From the NCBI GenBank assembly GCA_050084515.1, contig CM114271.1, positions 186,001 through 250,000 of the forward strand: DNA of 64,000 nucleotides, in the 5' to 3' direction. How positions within the stretch are numbered: position 1 is the stretch's first letter; each line of letters starts with the position of its first letter. Shown piece by piece: positions 44,505-57,300 of this stretch. A program made the position numbers and the translations under genes. Below the pieces are notes generated by a model. It saw only the letters and a program-made list of their open reading frames with translations, was not told the origin of the DNA and searched no databases. The stretch comes from Blasia pusilla (Eukaryota > Marchantiophyta > Marchantiopsida > Blasiales).

Positions 44505-47500
44505 ATGGCTACTTCTTCGTCAGTTCGTGCTCGCCCTCCTCCGCTGGGTGAAGGGAAGTTAGATGGGTCTAACTATACGTTGTGGAAGTTCAAAATGAGA
44601 AATGTTCTCGAATCATTTGAGATCTGGGAAACGGCCACAGGGGTCGATTCAAATCCACAAGCTAGTTTGAGTTCTGCCTGCTCATCTTCATTTGGGGATA
44701 TCGATCCTGTTGTATTGTTGGCATGGAGACGCAGAAACGCTGATGCTCTATATGCAATTGTCACGAATGTAACTGATTCTGCATGACTCTCATTCAACAT
44801 ACAACCACTACTGCTGAGGCGTGGAACATTTTGAAGAATCAGTATGAAACGAGGAATGAGACTCGGATTCAGAATCTGGAGAATCAGCTTACGTCCGAGA
44901 AATTTTGAGAAGGAGAAAGCGCGGAGCAATTTTTGACAAGGATCAAGAATCTTCAAGATCAGATGGCGTCCGTAGGAATTTCAAAGTCTAGCGAAGATTT
45001 TGCACGTCAGTGCATAAGGATTTTTCCTCCAAGGTATGATAGTTTGGTCACTACACTGAATACTCAAGTAAGACCCACGCCGCTTACTTTTGAACAATTT
45101 AGTGCAATGTTGGTAGAAGAGGAAATGCGCTTCAAAGCAAGAGAGGGAAGTGATGCAGCATTTACTACCAACGTACAGAGAGGTAGAAATCACGATAACA
45201 GTTCAAATGTCAAGAATAAATTTCCACGAAAAGCCTTCAAATGCTTTTATTGTGATAAGCTAGGTCATCTTATCAAAGATTGTAGAAAGAGGAGTCAGGA
45301 TGAGAAGAACGGTTGTTTAAGATCTAAGAAGGAGTCTGGAAATTCTGTAGAACTGGGAGAACATGAAGTAGATGCTTGGGTAGCAATAGAAGAGTTTTGC
45401 ACACAGGCAGAACATTCCACTAAGACAAAGAGTGAAGATGCATGGGTGCTCGATAGTGAAGCATCTAGGCATATGACCAATCATAATGATTGGTATAGCT
45501 CCTTACAGCCTCTACAGGAGCCCATCGTTGTTACTGTTGGGAATAATGCAAAGTGCCCTGTAGAAGGGAAAGGCACAATTTCTTTAGTCTCACAAAAAGG
45601 AGATGAAAAGAAGTTAAGCTGATGTCTTTATGACGTACCCGAGTTGAAGCGAAATTTGATTTCAAGCAGTATTATGTGATCGTGACCTAGAAGTTCGTTT
45701 CAAGAAAACTGGAGCAGTCATTGAGGATGCCAATGGGAAAGTAGTGAGTGAAGGTATACGACGTGGAAATATCTACGAGTTGTATGCTTTCACGATAAGT
45801 GTAGGTACAGATCTTAGTAGCAGTAAGTTGTGGCATGAAAGATTTGGTCACCTAAGCTTTCCCTTACTAAGTCAGATGCAGAAATCTGGCATGGTTGCTG
45901 ATTTACCAACAATTTTTGGAGTGTCGGATACTTGTGAAGCTTGTATGATGGGCAAGCAACACCGACAACCATTTCCACAAGAGTCCAGCAATAGGGCAAA
46001 GGCTCCTCTAGAGTTGATACATGCTGACCTTTGTGGTAAAATGAGAACAGTGGCATTAGGTGGTTCTTCCTACTTCTTTTTAGTTGTCGACGATTATAAT
46101 AGGAAGATGTGGGTGTGTTTCCTTTGTGATAAGGCAAGTGCTTTTAGAAAATTTAAAGTATGGCACAAGCTGGTTGAGAATGAGACAGGAAAGAAGGTAC
46201 AAAAGCTTCGCACCAATCAAGGAGGAGAATTCTTATCAACAGAATTCAACAAATATTTGGGAGAGCATGGAATCAAGCGACAGTTAACCACGGCACATAC
46301 ACCACAACAAAATGGAGTTGTTGAGCGTCAAAACCGTACAGTGGTGGAGATGGCAAGATGTATGATGAAAGCAAAAGGTTTGACAGAAGGATTTTGGGCT
46401 GAAGTTGTTAATACTGCCGTATACATTCTAAATAGAAGTGCTACCAAGTCAGTGCAAGGCATAACTCCTCATTAATCATACTCAGGTAAGGTACCATCAG
46501 TCCAACATTTCAGGACTTTTGGTAGTGAGTGTTTTGTACATATTCTTGAAGCATCGAGGACCAAGTTGGAGTCCAAGAGCAGGAAGTGCATCTTTATGGG
46601 ATACAGTGATGAGTCTAAAGCTTATCGCCTTTGGTGTCCTGAGGAAAAGAAGATGCTTGTGAGTCGTGATGTGGTGTTCCAAGAACAGCCTCGTCAAGTG
46701 GCGGATATCAGTGGTCCGTCCACATTATCATCAAATGAAGAGATAACCCACCAGAGCACACCACAAATGTTTACACCAGATCATCAAGAAGAAGAATTTG
46801 GTGATGATTACAAAGAGCAACCTGCTCTTCCACTACGGTCATCATACCCTAAGTGGATAAAGCAGCTCTTGGATGGTAAAGATCCACCAGCAACTGATGA
46901 AGTTGTTACACATCCAAGGAGATCCAAGAGACTAGAGGAGCAGAATAGAGCTTCCGCACATCTCGTCAATATGGCCCTGATGACAGAGGTCTTGAAGGTG
47001 GAAGAGCCATCATGCTTGGATGAGGCCCTGGCTCATCCTCAATGGAGAGAGGCCATGCAGATGGAGATGGACGCTATTCAGAGAAATAAAACTTGGACTT
47101 TGGTTGAAAAGCCAAAGGACAGGAAGATAATACGCACCAAGTGGGTGTACAAGACCAAGTACAAGTCGGACAGTACATTGGATAAATTCAAAGCGAGGTT
47201 GGTTGCACAAGGATGCTCATAAATCGAAGGTTTTGACAACTATGAGACTTTTGCTCCCACTGCAAGGATGACAACCATTCGAATTGTTCTAGCGGTTGCA
47301 GGAACAAGACGTTGGCATGTATACCAATACGATGTGAAGTCTGTTTTTCTGAACGGGAGTCTCAAGGAGGAGGTATATGTTTCTCAACCACCAGGTTTTG
47401 AGACACCCGGATCAGAAGAGAAAGTTTGTTTACTTCATCGAGCATTGTATGGGTTGAAGCAAGCCCCAAGGGTATGGTATTAACGAATAGATACATTCTT

Positions 47501-48520
47501 TCGAGAGAAGGGTCTCATCAAGAGTCCTTCAGAAGCAAATTTTTATGTGTTTTGCGAAGATGGGATGTATATGTTGATAGTTTTGTATATGGATGATCTG
47601 ATCATCACAGGAGATCACAGTAGGAAAATAGAGGAAATGAAGGGAGTGTTGAAATCTGAGTTTGAAATGTCAGATTTAGGTCTTCTGCACTACTTTATAG
47701 GACTGGAAATTTGGCAATCGGATTCTATTTTTCTCTCTCGTAATATGCTAGAGAAATCTTGAAGGCATTCGGGATGACCGAGTGTAAGGCAGTGGTCTCG
47801 CCAATGGAGGTAGAGTTGAAACTCTCGATGGAGGATGTTTCACCATTGGTAGATGAAATGTTATACAGAAAGCTTGTAGGCAGTTTGATATTTTTGTGTA
47901 ACACTAGACCAGACATTAGCTTCGTGGTGGGAGTGTTGAGTAGGTTCTCAACTAAGCCTCGTGAGAACCATTGGAAGGCAGGGATGCGTGTGTTGAAGTA
48001 CATCAAAGGTACTATCGAGTACGGCATCACCTATGGAGCAGGGACGGAAATGATAGGTTTTTGTGACTCAGATTGGGCAAGAGATTCAGATTCTCGAAGA
48101 TCAGTTTCGGGTTATTGCTTCTTGGTAGGATCAGGTGTGGTGTCATGGGTCAGCAAGAAGCAACCTACAGTGGCTCTCTCTTCTACCGAGGCAGAGTACA
48201 AGGCGGCTTGTTATGCTTCTTGTGAAGCAGTATGGTTGAGATGGATATTGAGGACATAGAGAAGCACCGAGAAAGTGCTCTTTGTAATGTGGTGTGACAA
48301 TCAGAGTTGCATTGCCATAGCACATAATCCTGTGTTTCGTGCTCGTACGAAGCACATAGAGATCCACTACCACTTTGTTCGTGAATTGATCGAAAGAGAG
48401 GTTTTGAAGTTAGTCTATTGTCCAACAGAGGATAATCATGCAGACATCTTCACGAAAGTCTTGAGCGGAGATCAGCTTCACCGACATCTGAAGGATCTTG
48501 GCATAGGTCCAAGACAGTAG
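44505..48520 (+). pseudogene. Copia gag-pol polyprotein, broken
   Basis: ATG 44505 (MATSSSVRARPPPLGEGKLD). gag to 45622 with zinc knuckle CFYCDKLGHLIKDC (about 45241-45285). Protease segment AWVLDSEASRHMT, with GAA at 45458 giving DSEA instead of DSGA. Pre-integrase LWHERFGHL near 45830. Integrase from 46010, where AAT at 46215 gives RTNQGGEF instead of the catalytic Asp; NGVVERQN supplies the Glu. Reverse transcriptase 47030-47762 with LYMDDL near 47585. RNase H to 48520 (TEAEYKAACYASCEAVWLRW, WCDNQSCIAI). Stops: 44784, 44906, 45620, 46473, 47220, 47481, 47760, 48257; frame changes near 44783, 45650 and 47760. It cannot yield an active polyprotein. Confidence 0.9.
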
Positions 48521-48538
48521 TCCACATGAGAGTGGATA

Positions 48539-48549
48539 TTGAGGGGGGG
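48539..48549 (+). other. polypurine tract
   Basis: TGAGGGGGGG immediately before TGTTGG, placed as expected for second-strand priming at the 3' LTR border. Confidence 0.7.
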
Positions 48550-48700
48550 TGTTGGCATGTAGGGTTTAGGCCCCTACATGTAGGGGCCGTAAATATCCTT
48601 AAATAAGATATTCAATGAAAATTGAGAGAATTTTGAAAGAAGGATTATATTTTTGTCTTGTAGGTATACTCAGTGTTTCCAATGATAGTATGGATGAATG
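48550..48700 (+). repeat. non-matching 3' LTR-like start
   Basis: Begins TGTTGGCATGTAGGG and contains the perfect 20-bp palindrome GGCCCCTACATGTAGGGGCC at 48569-48588. Apart from TGTTGG it shares nothing visible with the 5' LTR. The right end cannot be set. Confidence 0.5.
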
Positions 48701-49261
48701 ATTCCCATAGAGCAGTTTGTCCTCTTGACAACGGATAGCTTTGCATGTGACCTGGAATAGTTGATTTCCCTTACTTAAAGCCCTTAAGCCTTATATTTGA
48801 CTGGTCCCCCTATTGACATACAATCGTCTTATTAGGAAGGAAAACTTCACATATGCTCCAAACAAATCACGAGTGGATTTACAAGTGACGACCCCTAAAT
48901 CAGTGGCCGACAAAAAATGAGGACGAGCAAGAAATGAAAGAGAGGAGTCAGAGGACAAGGGTTTGGATTGGCAAACAACGACCAACTATTCACAATGTTC
49001 TCAGATGAAATCACTGACGGACAAACATTTAGGGTTGAAGGTAATACGGATGTGGATGGCAGGCGACGAAGGCATGGAGGTGCTAGTGAGCGAATCGGTC
49101 TAGAATGTAGATGGTGGTGATACGCATCCAACGAATCTAATTACAACACAGATGCAGGTTCCCACGTTCTTTTGTACAGCGCGTACATCCTCAGCAAAGC
49201 GTTTGATTCCGATTCGGAGGCTGGGCATTGTGGGGGATGGACAAGTTTGCTATCGCGGGGA
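48701..49261. other. unassigned spacer
   Basis: No gene or repeat recognised after the Copia element. Confidence 0.3.
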
Positions 49262-49450
49262 CGATGACTTCAGTGGAAGTTGAGTAGTCTGGGGTGGATA
49301 CTCACTTCTGGATCTGAGACACTCGCCATTATGACTAGTTGGCTGCGATCACATTCCCTGAGTCTGTTCTCATGGAAGTCAATCAAACGGGACACCATTT
49401 TGGTAGTCAGTTCAAATCCAGTGCGGAATTCACTGGACACTCCGCATGAT
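49262..49450 (-). other. possible terminal exon, unknown
   Basis: On the minus strand, after an acceptor-like GACCAACAG, a frame reads KASCGVSSEFRTGFELTTKM and continues through LIDFHENRLRECDRSQLVIM to LLNFH and a TGA near 49262. Composition looks coding, but no upstream exon could be joined convincingly (49450-49600 has competing frames). It may be a separate gene's end, or 3' sequence of the BTB gene upstream on the same strand. Confidence 0.25.
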
Positions 49451-50209
49451 GCCTTAACTGTTGGTCATGTGGGAAGCCCGACGGTGCCTTTGAGACAGCG
49501 GAGCTGCGTCATCGTTTCGATGTCCAGGTAGCGAAGTCAAGATGATGGATTGCGCCTAAATTTGACAGATCTGCCGGTTCACCCTCGAAGACATGGGACC
49601 ATCGCATGCTCTGTCGAAAGCTTTGAACTCAAATCCAGACCACACGGATTATATCTTTCGCTTCGCTGACTTAAGGGTAAGACTTGAGAAGCACAGATGC
49701 GAGACTACTGCTTACCCATACGAACACCGATACAGAGTTAGAAGATCAGAAGTGCGTTTATTCCAAAATTTCTCCCCTCAGGGAACTCAAAGACAGCCAT
49801 GATCTCGAGATAGACATCAAAACTTCCCCTTGTAGAAAAGAAGAGTGTATGAAGTGCTCTGGTTGTGAAGTTCCATATTAATTTTAACGTGAAATGATAC
49901 AAGACGATAACCAGTGGTTGTGCAAATGAACCAATTCGGTATCAGAAAAATTTTCAATCCGTCGTTCCGTACGATCCTCCCGGTGCAAACTAGAATATGG
50001 TGATGATTTGCGAGGCCGAACATGAAAGCGGCCAGGTTAGTGCTTGGGCAGGCACTAGGTGACTCGCACGACGATTTTTGAATTTCTGCCATTTACCGCA
50101 GATTCTTTTCTTCCAGACCGAGAGAGAGGGACACGAAAACTTTTTCTGGTGAGTGCAAACAAGAAATTAAATGCATGGACTTAAGTGTGATACAAAGTAA
50201 TTGAGGTTT

Positions 50210-50848
50210 CTAGAAATCCTCATCTATTCTGAATACTGGTTCATTGTAGTTTCCGTAGTCCAGACGCCGTCTTCTTACGCCCAAAATTGGCTCCTTCCTT
50301 TGAGAAGCTCTCTGACAGTACGAATCAAGACGTTCGGTCAACTGCTTCACAAGGGACCATTCGTGCTGAGCCTTGGCTTCCAAGACCTCCTGTATTTTCT
50401 CAGCGCACAATTCTCCTAAACCATGGAGGCGAAAGAAGTCTGCTTCTTCTTGCAGTGCTCTCAGATCGGAAATCTCATCCAGCCAGACCGTTCCGTTCCT
50501 CAGATAGTTTAGGACATGCTGGAATCGTACCGGGTCTCGATCGATCCAGAATCCCTCATCCTTCATGTGCCGAGTTGCCCAAGCGGCCAGCATAGAATTG
50601 CTGTCCACACAGAGCGTTTGCGTCGAAGTCTCCATCAACTTTCCTCCGACATTCAAAAGCACCCGATTCTTACTCTCGCTCTTCTTCCTTGCGCTCTTCT
50701 CCCTCTCATCCTCTCCATGTTCCGCATCACACACTTCCTCCATCTTGTCTTCGCCGCAGCCCCCTGCACGACTACTCCATGTCTCGTCTCCTCCTCTTTT
50801 CCCCTCCGATCGATTCTCTCCGATTGTAGACTGTTCCCTTCCTTCCAT
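50210..50848 (-). CDS. BTB/POZ (T1, KCTD-like) domain protein
   Basis: An intact 212-residue protein. The frame is open to 50911 but its first ATG is at 50848; TAG lies in frame upstream. The acidic, Arg/Lys-rich N-terminal 60 residues (MEGREQSTIGENRS..) are followed by a BTB_2/T1 domain at about 60-150: VLLNVGGKLMETSTQTL, FWIDRDPVRFQHVLNYLRNG and LQEEADFFRLHGL. This is the potassium-channel-tetramerisation type BTB fold, which in soluble plant and animal proteins forms oligomers and often works as a Cullin-3 adaptor. The C-terminus is a helical segment and a basic RRRRLDY stretch ending RIDEDF, with no WD40 or pentapeptide domain. It is intron-free, with a CT microsatellite just upstream (50931-50948). 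An overlapping out-of-frame ATG lies five bases upstream. Likely a real host gene. Confidence 0.85.
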   Translation of the reverse strand: MEGREQSTIGENRSEGKRGGDETWSSRAGGCGEDKMEEVCDAEHGEDEREKSARKKSESKNRVLLNVGGKLMETSTQTLCVDSNSMLAAWATRHMKDEGFWIDRDPVRFQHVLNYLRNGTVWLDEISDLRALQEEADFFRLHGLGELCAEKIQEVLEAKAQHEWSLVKQLTERLDSYCQRASQRKEPILGVRRRRLDYGNYNEPVFRIDEDF

Positions 50849-50930
50849 GACATTTCGCTGCGCCGGATTACCACTACGCAATCCGACCCGATCACCTCCT
50901 TTCTCCTCCACGTCCGTCTATAGTCCGCGT

Positions 50931-50948
50931 CTCTCTCTCTCTCTCTCG
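50931..50948. repeat. CT microsatellite in the BTB gene leader
   Basis: TCTCTCTCTCTC run about 85-100 bases upstream of the BTB start codon (GA on the gene's sense strand). GA tracts are frequent in plant 5' leaders. Confidence 0.7.
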
Positions 50949-51185
50949 AACTGCCCGAGGCTCCGGGCAGAGTAACGGAGACTTCGACGAACTTCACGCC
51001 ACCGTAACCAGCCATCCACCTCTCCGCTTTACGGGCGAGGGAGGATTCGAACTTCCAGTTCCTGCTACCTCAAAGTAGCTGTTGCTCGCCGTAACGACTT
51101 CTATTCTTAGCTGCCTCCACCGTATCCCATGCTCCATCCTATTCCTAGACCGGGGCCTCTAGAATCTAAATCAGTGTGGGTCCCA

Positions 51186-51313
51186 CAGAATTCTCGGATT
51201 TGTTCATTGAGGTGTCCCATTGATATATTTAGCTCAGATTATTATTATTTTATATAAAATACATTATTAAAAATACCAATGGGACACTCAAATGAACAAA
51301 TCATAGAATTCCT
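51186..51313. repeat. fold-back inverted repeat, MITE-like
   Basis: 51186-51227 and 51272-51313 are imperfect reverse complements: GATTTGTTCATTGAGGTGTC on the left pairs with GACACTCAAATGAACAAATC on the right, continuing out to AGAATTC on both sides. The loop is AT-rich (44 bp). A third, direct partial copy (GTTCATTTGTGTGTCCCACT) follows at 51311. Confidence 0.65.
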
Positions 51314-51319
51314 TGTTCA

Positions 51320-54300
51320 TTTGTGTGTCCCACTGGTCATTTTTATATTTTTATAATAAGAGATAAATTCAGTATGGTACAAAGTTCAAATAATCAGAGC
51401 TATTTTATTTCATTTTCAACTCTAGAAAAGAAAAGCAAAACAAATATTTTGTTCTTGCTTGAGATGTTTGAACAGGTTCCCTCCTTTTTCTTTTGGAGAG
51501 AACTTTGTAAATGTACGAGTATACAATCCTTACATATACACGCACATATACATACATGTTAAAAATATTTTCTGTTCAAAATATTAAAATAATTTCATAT
51601 TTCCATGCATAAATCAAATACTTGTACACAAATGAAGAAGTTCTCCTCCCCTAATAACATACATAAATTACTTTTGAAAAACTAAACCAAAAAAATGATA
51701 AGAAAAATGCACAATTTCAAAACAAATTATATGATTATCAACAACAATGGAAGAAGACTAGGTTAGAGACGTGTTTATTGAAAAAATTCACGATGAAGTA
51801 TAGAGATGTGGATGGAAAATAACACTCGTAAAAAAAGTGGGATGATTTCCAATCAAAAAAAGGGATTCAAGAGATATAAATAAAAATAGTTATTAAAAAA
51901 GTAAAGATCATAAGAAAAGACACTTGGAAAGATGTTCCTAAGTGAATTCAAAAAAGATTACAAAAGATTTTCCATTAATGACATGAATCTATGGACCTTC
52001 TCAAGAATATCTTTATCAGCCTTATATCGCTTAAGTCCCTTAGGGATAGTGCGATGCACGGATCCATATTTAAATTTTCACTTTCTTTATCAATTATTTT
52101 TCATGTGAGTCCCACTTAAGGTGAAAAAAGTAATTTTGACATAAACTCAACAACGCATGTTCAACGGAGGAGTAGCCACAAAAACCGCATCCTCCAATTA
52201 GTATATAAATTTGGAGCGTACTATAATTCTTTAATCTTATTTTTCATTTCTTATAGAAATTCCAAAATTTCCATAAGAAATCTTTGATACATATATAGAC
52301 ACACATACAAAATATTTGAACTTGCTAAAGTTAGAGAAATTTCAAAGAAGGAAAAATCACCATCAAAACCTCTAATGATCGTCTATATGTAAGAAATTCC
52401 AACATATAGAATATATTTCAACTTTAGTATTAGTTACATGTAGTGCAATAACATTCTATGATTGAAAATTATCCCCCTATGATTCATGATTCTAACATCA
52501 TAATCATTAATTATTCGCTAATTAAGAATTATTCCCTATACAATTTTATAACATGAGCTCTTAATTAAGTTGATCAATCTCTTCTTCAAACTTATCCAAC
52601 TTTTGTTCTTCATAATTAACATGATAAAGAAATTAGAAAACCTTTATAACTTGGTTACCATATATCATCTTGTCTATGAACAAGTAGTCTCTCAAACCCC
52701 AATTTGTTTTTACTAAAGGATTAAGAAGAACTCTAATATTTTAATCTAGAGACTTATGAAAGATTCTTCAAAGATTCCAGCATTCATACAACATCCTATA
52801 ACATGTATATTTGCACCTCTGAACATACCAAAAGCTCCATACATGCAAATAAAATAAGATATATTCATACAAGATTTGATAATTGTATATTTGTTGAGAT
52901 TTCTTCACAAGGATATATACTTGCCTCATAGGAGAGAAAGGAAAAAGCATTCAACTAAAGTCCAACAGGAAAGTCTTGTGTATCAAATTCAATTTACACT
53001 TCTCCTTCTATTCTCCTACTTCATGAATTCCTTTTCAAAATCAGATTCTCCACAATCATCATAGCCAACCATATCAATGCACATCACTCTATTTCCTCCA
53101 ATAGTACTCTCAAGCGAACCATTTCATTAGACATGCACAAACATTCATATCTATGATGTGTTTTTGCAAGTCTCTCATGTACTCTAGTTACTTACTCAAC
53201 CAAATGAAACACTAATTCGTTCCTAACTTGCTTTTAACTTATAATCTCTCGCTTATATGATATATCTATTGATCCTGTCTAACATTCTTTGGTAGCATTT
53301 AGACATAGATTCTACTAGCTCCATTGAGACTTTGCAAAGTCCATTAAAATTTCTCCTCATTTATCCTCATTTTTATGAAACACTCCTTGAGTTACTTTAG
53401 TATGGGCTTCTCATTCATATCGTGTCCTATCGTAGGTCTTGCAACTTGATTTACATCTATGTTGAGTTTATGTGTTCCTTCCTAAATCACATTTACTTCT
53501 ATTACTTCTCCAACTCATACTTTAGTCAATCTTTAACACTATGATATCATACTACCTCTCATTAATTTATTGCTCAAAAAATCTCTATCTTTGGATCTTC
53601 ATCTTATAACGATGGATTCTATATTATTTCCACCCCGGGATTTACTCCCAATACATACAACTTCTTCAATCTCTCCCTATAACTGTACTCCCCAAAGATG
53701 CATCACGTAAGCTCCCAAATAAATATGTGCAATATTTTTCACCAATAGTTCATTCCATCCTTCTCACATAAGTTAGCTCTACTTTCGCCTAAATGTCTCT
53801 AAGCTTATAGGGAGTACCGTGGTAGGATGATGAGAACTTATAATTTTGATTCTCTCTAGTTCTTTTTAGTCTCGATTGTGACGCTCCCTCATATTGTAAC
53901 AAACCCAAAATTTTCTCACAATCCACATCCTTGAGTCCAAAATTCTCCCCACAAAGATTCTATATCTATAACTATAGCACGTGGTCTAGCATCCTTCTAC
54001 CATATAAATGAAAAAGTTACTTATTATTCCCCTATTATCCCTCTAGCATCCTAAAAGTTAAACACACATATTACAAGTGAAGGTAGGTAACCTAAGGCCT
54101 CTTAAATGGCGCATGAAAAACTTCCAAATAGAGAGAGAATAGAAATTGAGTACAATTAATTCATGAGATTAGTTATGTTGAAGATTACGCAATATTGTTG
54201 AAAGATAAATATAATTATATCAACCAAAAAGGAGGTTCTATGCTTCGGGACGCAATGATGTCCATAAATGATTAATTGAGAAATATATGTAGAAATTGAT

Positions 54301-57300
54301 GGGATTTGGGCAAAGTGACAAGTATTGTTTCACTATAAAATCTAACTACCTTATCTTGTATCTTTTTTTCTAGTTTTTTTCAATAATTATGGATATGATA
54401 GGAATCTTCTCAATTTCTAATTTAACAACCTATTTAATCTTCATGATGGAAGAATTATCTTCTTAACCTATTTTTATGGGAATGAACATGTCCCAAGAAT
54501 CACTAGGCTTATTTCATTGCTTAGTTATTCATGAGTGCAATTTACTCCCAAATTATTGTGCTTGAACCCTCTCATAATCTTTGAAATATTCATTATTGAG
54601 GTTATCTTTGCACTATAGAGAACTTCATGACAGAGGCCTATAATTAAGTTATTGTAATGGTTTTCTTTTCTCTTATAAGGTACTTTACATTTATTTGTGC
54701 ATAAATGCATCCAAATCAAGACAACAACCACACCCACGAAAGGCTATGAGGAGCCCTCAAGATCTTTCCCTTTCTATCCTTAATTTCAACTCTTGAAACC
54801 AAATATACCTTGAACCGATTTTGTTCACAAGTCTTCCTTTCTTCCATGCCTAGGATGCTATCATTCATCCCTACATTTTACAACTTCAATTTTATGTCTC
54901 TATCTCTTTCATACAAACACTAAGAGAGATTATTATCGCTCATAGTATAATCCGTATATTTATAGCAACGGAATTTCTCAAGTATTATCATAAAAATCTA
55001 AAATATATTCTTTGCCAAAAAAGTTTTTTAGGATAAATGTCTTAATTTACGCATGGCCTCTTGGTGATCACGATATATATCCTAATGTAGGAAACATCAA
55101 AGTCATCAACTTGAACGAGCCATACTTATCCATCCCCATTCTCCTTAGTAGAATTTTAGGAAATTTGTGAGGCTATTGATTGAATTTTGTGAGGCATAAA
55201 ATCTTGCCTTAAAGATGGTTTACTTCACTAGGTTTGTGAGCTTTTGGGAGGGAAAAGGAGGCTACCTCTTAATTCTCATAAGATAGGCTATCTTGGTTCT
55301 TATTTCTATTTAGTTCTTAGTTCATTTAAATCATTTAAGCTAGAGAAAATATCTATTGAACTTCTCATTAGTAACAATTTTCAAAAAATGTTATCCGAAT
55401 ATATCTCAAATCATATTTCAAGCACCAAAATTAAGTTTGGAAGGATTTCCCAATGAATTTTCTCCCATAAAAATACTTTCCAAAAATAATATCACAAAAT
55501 ATTCCTACATTTTCCTACAATATTTTTTCCCTTCCTCTTGAATATCTTCTTGTCCTTTTGGATCAGTTTCTTAAGACTTGCATATTTCATATATATTTTT
55601 TATTTCCAAAAAATGTAATCAAATACTAAAAAATAACTCGAACAAGGATGATCTTTTTAGCCTTCATTTATCATGTTTATACTCTTTCTTTTGAAACTTA
55701 TGCGGTTGTACTCTTTATCCTTATTTTCTCAAAATTCATGTATCTTGTCTCGATAACCTATATGTCCATCTTTTTTGTTTCTCCTCCCGCAATCAAAAAC
55801 CTTTTTATTCTTGACCATTCTTATTTTCCTTTACTCTCTAGCTATTAGTATATCTCTTGACAATATAAATGATAGGAATTGAGATCATAATCAAATGAGC
55901 TTTGGCCTCTTAAACAATACATCTACTAAACACTATTAAGTTAGAATTAAATTTTACTCTTTCTTAAAAGAGCCCTATTTTAAAAGTTCCTTTTGTAAAA
56001 GAGAAAGGAAACATTGATATAACAAAGAATTTAATGCATTTATGTTGCAAAACTCAATCCAACCTAATAAGAACTAAGCTTTCATATGTAGATATAGGCT
56101 TATAGCAACTTTTCCCCTTTTCGACAACATCAATTATAACTTTGAAAATACACTTTAGATTATGAAATTAAAAGAATAAAATATGACAAAATGACAAAAA
56201 TGAGAAGATAATATGTTATAGTGTGGACTCTAGAGAAGTTCAAAATTAATAATTTTAGTTTACTTCAATTTCCAACTCACACTAATCAGAATCATCATAT
56301 TTGATCTCATATAGAGAAACATAAATCCGATATGTATCTTCTTTCTCAAATGCATATTTTCCAAGATTTAAAAAGAGAAGCTATGATGGTTAGCAAACAA
56401 AGATGGAGGAGGACATATTTCTTAGAGATGCTTATATGCAAGGATCCATCCTACTAAACTGTTTCAAGATTTTTATTTCTTTCCACTCATTTAGACTCTT
56501 CAAACTACAATGTATAGATCGGAAGAATATATACACACTAATTATCCCAATGCTTGGCTCCTCATACGGTGCTTCTCTACTGCGATCATGGCCAAAGATC
56601 CAATAGAATTTCAATCACCCAAACAAGTTCCTTGATAATTCTGCATAAGAATACAAATTTATATTTGTTTCAATCAATTGAGGAACATGATCATAAATTT
56701 TCAACTGCATTTAAAATCAAGTACGTTGTCTTCCCTAGCCCACTCGGAAGGCCTAATAATCAAGGTGGAGTATATATGCCATTTGTATGTGGAAAAATAA
56801 TTGCATGTCTTTCTCCACTAGTTTTTGCTACTTAATTTTTTGGATAATTGTCATACAACCAGGTGCTTATAAAATAATACTTAGGACGAAATTTTTTCAA
56901 GAAAAAAGGTTTAACTTTTTTTCTTAATTGTCACCTTATGAATAGATGTGTGTGTAAGTTTAAACTCTTATATTAATTTTAAATCAAATTTCCCACATAA
57001 CTCTTCACTCACATTTTAGGAATCTTAGAATTTATAGATCTAGAATCTCTACTCTTATAAGAATTTAGATTTCACAATTCTTACTAGTATATACTCCCCT
57101 ACCTCTTGTGAGATTTCACATGGTGTTGTTTGCACGCTCTCATCACCCAAATAGCCTTTCCGCCAAATTTCTCATGAGCTCGACAGGACCAATACCTTTA
57201 GAAAGATTATTTCATTTGAATAAGTATTATGTGCTTATGTCATTGTTTAGTTGAATCTTTATCCACTTAGCACATAGTAACTCTTAACACATATAACTAT

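Larger units (their letters stand above)
43986..48550 (+). mobile_element. defective Ty1/Copia retrotransposon
   Basis: 5' LTR 43986-44432, primer-binding site 44433-44446, polyprotein 44505-48520 and polypurine tract 48539-48549. The domain order gag, protease, integrase, reverse transcriptase, RNase H defines Copia. The sequence after the polypurine tract begins TGTTGG like the 5' LTR but is otherwise different, so a matching 3' LTR is missing. Multiple stops show an old, inactive copy. Confidence 0.9.

Noticed and set aside
50516-51015. Long plus- and minus-strand frames overlapping the BTB gene
   Set aside because: They are antisense or out-of-frame shadows of a GC-rich coding region; only the 50848-50210 frame carries a domain.
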